Assembly: GCA_033980235.1 (NCBI GenBank)
Contig: CM067075.1
Coordinates: 17,682,844-17,746,843, forward strand
DNA length: 64,000 nucleotides
From: Diadema setosum
Taxonomy: Eukaryota > Echinodermata > Echinoidea > Diadematoida > Diadematidae
Direction of reading: 5' to 3'
Of this stretch, positions 56,831 through 64,000 are shown piece by piece. The position numbers were made by a program, and so were the translations under genes. Positions within the stretch are counted from its first letter, which is position 1. Each line of letters starts with the position of its first letter. Under the pieces are notes generated by a model, which saw nothing but the letters and a program-made list of their open reading frames with translations, searched no databases and was not told the DNA's origin.

Positions 56831-57537
56831 GTCAGTATACACCTGTGATTATTCAGGTAAAGAAATGCAGAGTTATATAATACCTGTTGTTTGAGTTGTT
56901 TGTGATGCATGCCAAAATGTACACATACCATAATCTGTCAGTGAATTAAATGTGTCTATAAGGAGTCTGTGCCTTGCAATCACTGAAAAAGTGTTTTTGT
57001 TTGTTTGGGTTTTTTTTCCAAGTAGTTAACCCCCCCCCCCCCCCCCCCCACCCACACATAGTGTGTATGGGGGTTTAAAGGACTCGCTCTGAGGTCGGGT
57101 GGCCATGCGGTTGGTCAGTTGGGCAGGCTGGCGGTCATTCAGTTTGTCTATTGCAAAGTCTTGTGGCGTGAACTTCTCTCTCATTTTTGGAGCAGTTGAC
57201 CTAAAATTTGGCATAAGTGACCGCTGTCATAGGTAGATGTTCAAGACACCTATTTCATCTGTATGGAGGAGTGCATTACCATGGTCATGGCAAATTTTCA
57301 TAAGCATGCAAAATGTTGTGGCTTGAGCTGCACTTTCATTTTTTGTGTAATTGACCTAAAATTTGGCATGTATGACCCCTATCATACATAGATGTGCAAG
57401 ATGTCAAAATATGCACATGTTTAACCTCAAAAACGTTGTGCATTCTACAGTTTAAATGTATTCAACACATCTTGTATTCCTATTTGATTAACAGTGCGAT
57501 CACTGCTTGATTTGTGCTTATAAATCTATTAATCCTC
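56831..57537. other. BRCA1 intron start: C run and no exon
   Basis: A C run of about 19 nt lies at 57030-57049. Two phrases, GACCTAAAATTTGGCATAAG and GACCTAAAATTTGGCATGTA, at 57199 and 57354 mark an about 155-bp degenerate tandem duplication. Confidence 0.6.
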
Positions 57538-57541
57538 TTAA

Positions 57542-57888
57542 AGGGATGATATAGTACTGGTTGAGGTGAGGATTCAGCTTTTAAAGGGATCGTATAGTTT
57601 TGGTTGAGACCTAATTTCAGGTTTCTAACATTTTTTTGGTGAGATAATGAGAAACCTCCTATGAAATATGAAAGAGCATGTAATTCCATGAGGAATTCAA
57701 CGTTTTTTTTGATGAAAATTGGTCTTGAAATGGCTGAGATATCCAAAACAAAGCGATTCTAGTAAAGTGTGGAACCCACACTTTATTACGATCGCTTTGT
57801 TTTAATTTGGTTTTGGATGTTTCAGTTATTCCAAACCCGATTTTCATCAAATAAACTTTCTCATCTCCACCAATACTGTACTATCCCT
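57542..57888. mobile_element. Palindromic TTAA MITE, AGGGATGATATAGTACTGG family
   Basis: It is flanked by TTAA at 57538-57541 and 57889-57892. The left end AGGGATGATATAGTACTGG matches the right end inverted (CCAATACTGTACTATCCCT). Inner segments such as GAGATATCCAAAACAAAGCG appear in both orientations. A second left end (AGGGATCGTATAGTTTTGG) follows at about 57588, so the element has either an internal duplication or a nested copy. Confidence 0.8.
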
Positions 57889-57892
57889 TTAA

Positions 57893-58180
57893 TGGTTTGC
57901 AAGATATTTAGAAACCACTCTATGAAATGTGAAAGAGCATACAATTCTAAGGGAAATGTAAAGTTTATTTGATGAAAATCGGTTTTGAAATGACTGGAAT
58001 ATCCAATAAACATGGTAAAACAAAGCAATCCTAATAAAAGTTGTAGCCTATTCCATTTTATTAGGATAGCTTTGTATGGATATTGGGTAAAATAATTAAA
58101 GGACAAGTCTGCCGTCATATACACATGGATTGAGTGAATGCAACAATATTAGTAGAATACATCAGTGAAAGTTTACTGTA
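57893..58180. repeat. Fragments of two palindromic MITE families
   Basis: 57893-58090 is a further half copy of the preceding family (TTTAGAAACCACTCTATGAA, ATTCTAAGGGAAATGTAAAG). From 58100 one arm of the AGGACAAG family begins after TTAA at 58096-58099 and stops after about 80 bp. Confidence 0.75.
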
Positions 58181-58259
58181 AGGAAAAAAATGGACATGTG
58201 TATTGCCTGGCTGTTGCTACATTTTGGTAAGGTCAAAAAAGAAACTTTTTAAAATGCCT

Positions 58260-58480
58260 GTAATACTGTAAAACGAGGAATGTTCGTGTGCATTTGAATT
58301 TCGCAAATCTCGCAAGAGGCGAGATTCGCAAAATGAAAATGCACGCGACAGCTTTGTTTACACTATATGCACTGAATGTTAGAGATAACTTGCGAAAATT
58401 TCATGCCACGAAAAAAGACCGTCGGCTCCGATTCGTGTAAATTTCATGCCGCCAAAATATTGTGTTTTACAATAATGAAT
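58260..58480. repeat. TACTGTAAAACGAGG / TTTCGCAA repeat
   Basis: Phrases such as TACTGTAAAACGAGGAATGT, AATTTCGCAAATCTCGCAAG and AAATGCACGCGACAG recur in changed form at 60940-61020 and 61920-62115. They form a dispersed, partly inverted repeat family with CG-rich cores. Confidence 0.6.
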
Positions 58481-58614
58481 GAAAGAAAAAGATGCTTCAT
58501 GCAGAGGGGTGAAAATGTAATATGACTTCTTTTTTTTCTAATTGATTGGCCCATCTTCATAAATGAATTTTTGCAACTGCTAATCTACATTTTTAACAAA
58601 CACGTCAGAAAAAT

Positions 58615-58685
58615 GGAACCAGTAGGACTCGAATCTGTCATCTGCATTTCCAGGCAGAGACACTACCACAAGGTTATTTCTGGTT
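58615..58685 (-). other. tRNA-like sequence (pseudo-tRNA or SINE head)
   Basis: On the - strand the sequence has a 6-bp acceptor-like stem AACCAG/CTGGTT, an A-box-like TGTGGTAGTGTCTCTG, an anticodon-arm-like CTGC...GCAG and a B-box GATTCGAGTCC (one change from GGTTCGANNCC). The anticodon loop is 8 nt and the T stem is imperfect, so it is not a standard tRNA gene. Confidence 0.5.
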
Positions 58686-59039
58686 GGCGGCTGTGACACA
58701 GTGAACTTGTATCAAATACCAAGCCCCTAAATTCTGACATTGTTAGTTACACAGTCCAAGGTGGACAAGGCTAATTGGACGAAAGAAAAGGATTATTAAT
58801 GCAGAGGGATGGCAGTAGCCGGGTGGTAGTTTTGCTGCCCAGAAAGCTGCTTGGCACAGACCTAGATAATTATACATCTGGAATATTAATAAGTGCTTTG
58901 GTAGGTGATCTGATGTAGTTTGAGTCTTATAATCATAGAGCTAAACTCTACTTTGCACCCCAGAGGTCTCTTTTTTCGTGCACCTGCTTGAAGTTGTCGC
59001 CATCCACACCTTTTCTGCCGGCAGCCATGTCAACAGGCC

Positions 59040-59290
59040 TCAAGTGGTATTCTGAAATCCTTCCTAGGAAGAAATTTCTTCCTAAGTCAGGATATATTCC
59101 TATAAAACTGCCTTTCCTAAGTTTCTTCCTAAATTTCTTCTGAACCTTTTTCCTAAACTTAGGAAGAAACTTAGTAAAATATGCAAATGATGATGAATCC
59201 TAGGAAGATATGCAAATTTCTGACTTAGGAAGAAGTTGGTATTCTAGAATGCACTTAGGAAAGAATTTGAGGAAGATTTTTAGGAAAGCC
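59040..59290. repeat. Palindromic CTTCCTAAG repeat cluster
   Basis: CTTAGGAAGAAATT and AATTTCTTCCTAAG motifs alternate on both strands (59060-59285), and AGGAAGATTTCTCAGAATACCA at about 60565 matches the inverted TGGTATTCTGAAATCCTTCCT at 59046. The two sides enclose the MITE at 59492-60050 and may be the ends of an older element of about 1.5 kb. Confidence 0.6.
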
Positions 59291-59491
59291 CCACCCCTGT
59301 CCTAAGTACGTTGTTAAGATATAGCAAGCTGCAAAACTTTGTGATAGCCCCTTGCCATTCACTGCACCCAATATGTACTTTATACTTGTATGTGTGAAAT
59401 GGGCATGAAAAATGGGACATGCCACACACACATGCATTTAACCCTGTCATTGGTTGGTTCCTTGTGATACGGCATTTCATATTGGCTTTAA

Positions 59492-60050
59492 AGGACAAGT
59501 TCACCTTCATAAACATAAGGATTGAGAAAATATAGCAATATTAGTAGAACACATCATTGAAAATTTGAGGAAAATCAGACAATCCGTTCAAAAATTATGA
59601 ATTTTTGAAGTTTTTGTGCAGTCACCGCTGGATGAGAAGAATACTGCAGCCTATGATGTCACATGAGTACAACAATATAAGGAAAATATAAAGAGAATTT
59701 CACAAAATTTCATCTTTTGAAAAAAGTACAAATTCCCTTGACTTGTTACTGACATATGTTATAGGTAATATTATTCCCCCCGCATTTAGAAAGAGGCAAG
59801 TCAAGTGCTCTTTTATTATGCGAAAAAAGTGAAAATATGTTGAATTTTCTTTACATTTTCTTTATACTGTTGAACGCATATGACATCACAAGCTGTAGTA
59901 GTCTCCTCATCCAGCAGTTCCAACACAAACATTTTAAAAATTCATAACTTTTGCATCGATTGTCTAATTTTCCTCAAACTTTCACTGATGTGTTCTACTA
60001 ATATTGCTGCATTCTCTCAGTCCTAATGTTTATGAAGGTGAACTTGTCCT
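59492..60050. mobile_element. Palindromic TTAA MITE, complete copy 2
   Basis: It is flanked by TTAA at 59488-59491 and 60051-60054. It starts AGGACAAGTTCACCTTCATA and ends TATGAAGGTGAACTTGTCCT. It is 559 bp, the same family as 53834-54404, with arms that match over about 270 bp. Confidence 0.9.
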
Positions 60051-60054
60051 TTAA

Positions 60055-61061
60055 AGGAGACCTCTGGATGATTTTAAGATTTTTACATTTGAACAACTAT
60101 AAATTAGTTATACTTATGACAGAGTTTCAGAATTTATGGTAATTGGGGTGAAAAATAAGAATATTTTTGAAATTTATAACTTATTGCAATGAACAAGGAT
60201 GATGACATGGCAGGGTCACCAAAAAATGCATGAGTTGGGGCTCAAGGAAGCAGAACAAAAGAAGAAGGCATGCATAGATTGTACACCTTGTAGGTGAACT
60301 CGCAAGCAAGCGGTATTGTAATGGAATTACACTGCTACATTAACTACTGAAATATGTGAACCTCCTATGTCATCATCCTTGTTCAGTGTAATTTGTTTTT
60401 AAGGTTTTTTTCAAAGTATTATTTCTCTACTCTAGAATCACACTAAATTCCACAAATCTATGCATGGAGCTGTTGATTTATGTACTATGTACATGTACCT
60501 GATGTGAAATTATGAAATTTCCGAGGCACTTCCTAACTTTCTGACATAGGAAGTCACTGTGAATAGGAAGATTTCTCAGAATACCACACCTGGCCTTGGC
60601 CTCAACCTATCCAAGTTGCTTAATAAAGAGATTTCAATCCAATCCTCCCTGATTTTCAGAGAGGTTTTCTGAAAATGTGTATTTTCACATATTAGCCAGA
60701 GAACACAAATTTCCCCCCCCCCCTGATTTCTAAATGAATCCTTTTGATAGATGCATATAAAGGTTGGCATTGCTGTAAACAGGATGGCATTCCTTTCCCT
60801 CCTCTCTACCATGGTCTTCCTTCTCAGGTATGCATGTTTAATTATATGTATACATTATATGTATTGTAGTGTGCTCAAGATATTTTTGTGGCATGGAATT
60901 TTTGCAAATTGCCTTTGGCATTCAATGCATATAGTATAGACAAGAACTTTCGCATGCATTTTAATTTCGCAAGTCTTGGTCACAAAATTAAAATGCATAC
61001 CGCATTTCTGGTTTTACAGTATAATCAAATATGATGCCCATCTTCATCTATCTCCTGACAG
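60055..61061. other. BRCA1 intron end
   Basis: No exon was recognised. ATGATGACATGGCAGGGTCA at about 60199 and TATGTCATCATCCTTGTTCA at about 60367 form a short inverted pair. A C run lies at about 60712-60723. The acceptor CTATCTCCTGACAG ends at 61061. Confidence 0.5.
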
Positions 61062-61150
61062 GAGCCTGACCAAGAATGAACAGCTGGATGAAATTGTCAG
61101 AGGTGTCCGTGCTGTCATGGCAGCAGTGGAGGAAGACACTGGTCTAAGAT
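61062..61150 (+). CDS. BRCA1: BRCA1, exon following the RING (4th visible coding exon)
   Basis: The exon has 89 nt, the same as human exon 6. It completes the Arg codon of ITKR and reads SLTKNEQLDEIVRGVRAVMA, then AVEEDTGLR, ending T|GTAAGT in phase 1. It aligns with human [20 protein letters not shown] ... LDTGLE, the helix after the RING that also packs on BARD1. The junction ITKRSL across a 4.2-kb intron and the shared exon phase settle the call. The next exon was searched for by eye to 64000 and not found. Confidence 0.93.
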
Positions 61151-62181
61151 GTAAGTTGGGAGTTGATGCTGCAGTCTCACTTCATGTCATTGAACTGAAG
61201 TTAAACCATTTTTATCCCTCTCCCATGAAGTGTTGCCTGAAGCATTATATTGCAGGTTGTATGTCGCTCTGTCTGTAATTGATTTTGTGGGCAACGTAAC
61301 TAATAAAACCATTTTAAGTAAGTTAAGTTTAAGCTTTAAACTGATGTATACTCAAATGGACTCTCGTATTACACCGTTTTACAGTAGATATTGGTAGAAA
61401 AGGACACACTCTGGAGAAGTGTGTACTGAGTCTCTGATTCTCTGAAGATTAGGGTTTTTTTCAAGCACTAATTCTTATCAAACCATGCTAGCTGTGTATT
61501 AAACGGGACAAAAAACAACCAACAACAACAAAAACAGGATGTTAAACACCTGACCAGCAACAATGAAGGGATTATCAGATGAAGCTGATATTAAAAACAC
61601 TCCATTATCACATTCCATTTATGACTAATTCCAACTTTCAATGCAGTAGCATCATCATTTCAAAAGCTATTAAGAGTTGAAAGTGAAGAATGTGAAAAGG
61701 ATATTTAAGAAATGAAAAGGGTCCTATATGAAAATATACCTCACTACACATTTCTACAACCAAGTTTTCTAATAAAACTGCTAAAAATTTAAGATAATGT
61801 AAAAGAAGAATTGTTCTATCAGAAAATATGAAAATCCAAGATAGACTGGGTTGACCCATTTCACCCATTGTATACGTCATATATAATAGGGAGTCTAAAT
61901 TGTCATGAATCAGGACTTTCCTATGATTTTGCGAGTGGTTAAATTCGCAGTCGTGCAGTACTGCACTGAATGGGGAAATGTATAAGTGTGTGTCACATTC
62001 ATATCGGGATCAGAGTCACCATTTTTACTCGTCTTTAATTTCGCTACTAAAAAGCACCTGACTCGCAAAAATCGTGAAAATAAAATTCTCGTGAAATATT
62101 CAGCGTATACAGTATTTGAAGTCCTCATGTAGAATCAGGGTGTGACACTTTTTGTTGGTGTTGTGATGCATGATCACATAT
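61151..62181. other. BRCA1 intron, no recognised exon
   Basis: It holds a fragment of the TTTCGCAA repeat family (61920-62115). A short piece at about 61206-61290 (CCCATGAAGTGTTGCCTGAAGC, GTTGTATGTCGCTCTGTCTGTAATTGATTTTGTGG) resembles the head of the TGACCT/GTCC elements. Confidence 0.5.
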
Positions 62182-62185
62182 TTAA

Positions 62186-62968
62186 CCCTAAAAGGGCCGG
62201 GGGGGGGGGGGGGGAATCCGCCCCCCCCCCCCTCGACGTTTCGCGCTATAATTTTGTTACGCGAGAAGGCCTCATCGCGAGGCTTCTTGACTTTGTTTGT
62301 TCAAGTCTCGCGCAACTTTTGAGACCAAATTTGCGACGTCCGCGCGTACTTTTGCGAAGCCACGCCCATTTTTGTAACGGAATGTCGCCCCAAAACGGGC
62401 ACAATTTTGTGATTTTGTGTACATTTCCTATGGAAAACAGTGCTCTGTCGTGAAAATCATAAAAACCTGATTATTTTTACAATTAATCACTTTCATTGAT
62501 TAGTTTTGTGCTAATTATGGTAGAAAAGTGGTCAGTGACAATTTCCAATGAAAAAACAAAGAAAAAACAAAAGTTGAAAAACAAAGAAATACATAAGAAA
62601 TTCTGAAAACAATAAAATACATAAGAATTGAAATGAACTTTGGAAGTTTTTGTGATGTACAATCGTTGAATATGCTGCAACAGATTTACAGACCAAAAAT
62701 TAGACTCTAAATGCTTTTAATTAGGCTAAAATATGATCTTGAGCTTAATTTGCATAATTAATTAATTAAAATTAGAAATTGATTGTTTCAAAAAATCTTA
62801 TGACACAGTCTTGTAGATTATGACGCAGGTCTCACGCATGCAAAATTTCATCGCGATCGCGCCACTGATGGCTGATATCTCGGGGGGGGGGGGGGGGGGG
62901 GGAGGGGGGGGGGCGGAATCCATCCCCCCCGGCCTGAGCATAGCCAAAAAAGCCCGGCCCCTTTAGGG
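62186..62968. mobile_element. piggyBac-like MITE with G/C runs
   Basis: It is flanked by TTAA at 62182-62185 and 62969-62972. The ends CCCTAAAAGGGCCGGG and CCCGGCCCCTTTAGGG are inverted repeats. TTAA targets with CCC-starting ends are typical of piggyBac. Next to each end are long G or C runs (62199-62213, 62220-62232; 62882-62912). The inside has CG-rich segments (CTCGCGCAACTTTTGAGACC) but no transposase. Confidence 0.85.
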
Positions 62969-63004
62969 TTAAAAGAAAATGTGATTGGAATTCAGCATTT
63001 TATA

Positions 63005-63315
63005 ATTCTTCTACAACATGAAAGAGCACTTGACTTGTGTCATTCAGAAAGCGGAGGAGGGGGAATTATTACCTGCAATATATGTCATTAACAATTCAAG
63101 GAAATGTGTGCTTTTCATAGAAAGTGAAAGTTATGGAATATCTACATTTTTCATTATATCCTGTAGTGACATCGGGAACTGTTGTAGTCTTCTTTTACAG
63201 CGATAGTGGCACTGAAACTTTAAGCATTCATAACTTCTGAACAGATTGTTTAATTTTCCGCAAACTTAACCGATGTGTTCTACTAATATTGCTGCATTCA
63301 CTCAATGCCATATAT
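63005..63315. repeat. Single arm of the AGGACAAG/TTAA MITE family
   Basis: AAAGAGCACTTGACTTGTG through TTCATAACTTCTGAACAGAT and GTGTTCTACTAATATTGCTG matches the right arm of the complete elements at 53834 and 59492. It runs into a (TA)n tract at 63310-63324. Confidence 0.75.
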
Positions 63316-63335
63316 ATATATATATTTTTTTTTAT

Positions 63336-64000
63336 ACAGTCAACCTCGCGTAAGTCGACATAATCGGGACTGAGCAAAACACGCCGACGTACACGAAAGT
63401 CGACTTACGCGTAAGTCGACATTTTGTCGACTTATAAATGAAAACTAATTTCCCCTGTACAGAGTAAGATTTGGATCACGATGCGGATCGCTACCCAAAT
63501 CTTACTCCTTTTGCCGCCAAAACATGCCTACTGACATCAACAACAATGATGTTTTAGTTCATGCATAAATCTCGCGCTGGTTAGTAACGACAACGCACAA
63601 TTCCCAAATCTCTAGAGAGATTTTGAGAGAGCGGGATTGGAAACCTGGGCCCGTTACTAGACACTATACGTTTTAAACTTGATTTGAAATATCAAACACA
63701 AATTCCCCAAATTGCATTAAACTTTACGATTTAAATTCAAGTGTCTTGCTGCGAAGATATGCGTGTGATTTCGTATGATTCTGTCGAGATAATTTTTCAG
63801 TGCCGACTGAGTTGAAATATGTGTGATTTTCCTTCCCTAAGTCGCCATATTTGTTTTGCTTAAATTTCTGTTGCCATACTCTAAAAATGAATTGTTCTTG
63901 CGCTCCGATTCGCAACATTACCGCTCTGTACGGCGCAGGCCCGTCTGAAATAAAAAGAAGAAGAAAAGATTGTTCATCCGAAAATGACATCTTTCGGACT
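63336..64000. mobile_element. Left end of a pogo/Tigger-like DNA element (runs toward window end)
   Basis: After a TA dinucleotide the sequence CAGTCAACCTCGCGTAAGTC begins, followed by several GTCGACTTACGCG-type direct and inverted motifs. CAGTCAACCTCG-type ends with TA duplication are known in Tigger/pogo elements. The right end was not found before 64000, and no transposase frame is seen, so the extent is uncertain. Confidence 0.5.

Noticed and set aside
58615..58685. Functional tRNA gene
   Set aside because: The anticodon loop is 8 nt, the T stem is imperfect and there is no clear terminator; it is better read as a pseudo-tRNA or SINE head.
61062..61150. Exon first read as an adenosine-deaminase-like fragment (SLTKNEQLDEIVRGV)
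   Set aside because: The split Arg codon joins exactly to the exon ending at 56830 and gives ITKRSL, and the length equals that of the BRCA1 exon after the RING, so it belongs to BRCA1.

Overview
This is a repeat-saturated, intron-rich, low-GC animal nuclear window. Its repeat vocabulary points to a marine invertebrate deuterostome, most likely an echinoderm such as a sea urchin: TGACCT-rich transposons with GTCC arrays, long foldback elements like sea-urchin TU elements, tRNA-headed short repeats, and many palindromic TTAA-flanked MITEs. The organism is an inference; the sequence does not name it. Almost no long open frame is a host gene. Host coding sequence is a handful of small exons with clean splice sites, buried among elements.

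Two host genes were reconstructed, both on the + strand. The first is a Rho-family small GTPase with four exons (3099-3186, 6591-6700, 15911-16045, 29975-30181) that join in phase. The P-loop exon lies upstream of the window. Its switch II reads DTGGSAEYD, with Ser in place of the catalytic Gln, and its base-recognition motif is GCKSDLR. Both features are typical of Rnd-type GTPases that do not hydrolyse GTP. No C-terminal CAAX box is visible. The second gene is a BRCA1 orthologue, entering at about 51.4 kb and running off the right edge. Its first four coding exons (51382-51455, 55788-55841, 56750-56830, 61062-61150) encode the complete RING finger with all eight zinc ligands, followed by an ITKRSL junction. 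From memory, exon phases and two of the lengths (54 and 89 nt) equal those of human BRCA1.

Layout. 1-3.1 kb: MITEs and a 1.2-kb TIR element upstream of the first visible GTPase exon. 3.2-6.6 kb: intron with two inverted tRNA-headed repeats and a GAGTGA-motif MITE. 6.7-15.9 kb: intron dominated by a 4.9-kb foldback element (9.73-14.65 kb) carrying about nineteen RFX X-box-like palindromes, itself invaded by a TGACCT-rich element and by an insertion holding a hammerhead-like core. 16.0-30.0 kb: the largest intron, with a nearly complete but inactivated RNase H-bearing non-LTR retrotransposon (about 17.9-23.8 kb) nested between 260-bp inverted repeats, then (TA)n-separated hairpin elements, two more hammerhead-like cores, and 351-bp direct repeats. 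30.2-51.4 kb: intergenic, with a 2.5-kb foldback satellite, MITEs, TGACCT-rich elements, a LINE 3' end, a possible promoter at 34.5-34.95 kb and a CpG-richer unexplained tract at 45.2-48.1 kb. 51.4-64 kb: BRCA1 introns filled with tandem repeats, TTAA-flanked palindromic MITEs, a tRNA-like sequence and a piggyBac-like MITE with G-rich tracts.

The two host genes show no sign of working together. The main biology of the window is transposon activity inside their introns, including elements that carry arrays of transcription-factor-like motifs and ribozyme-like cores.
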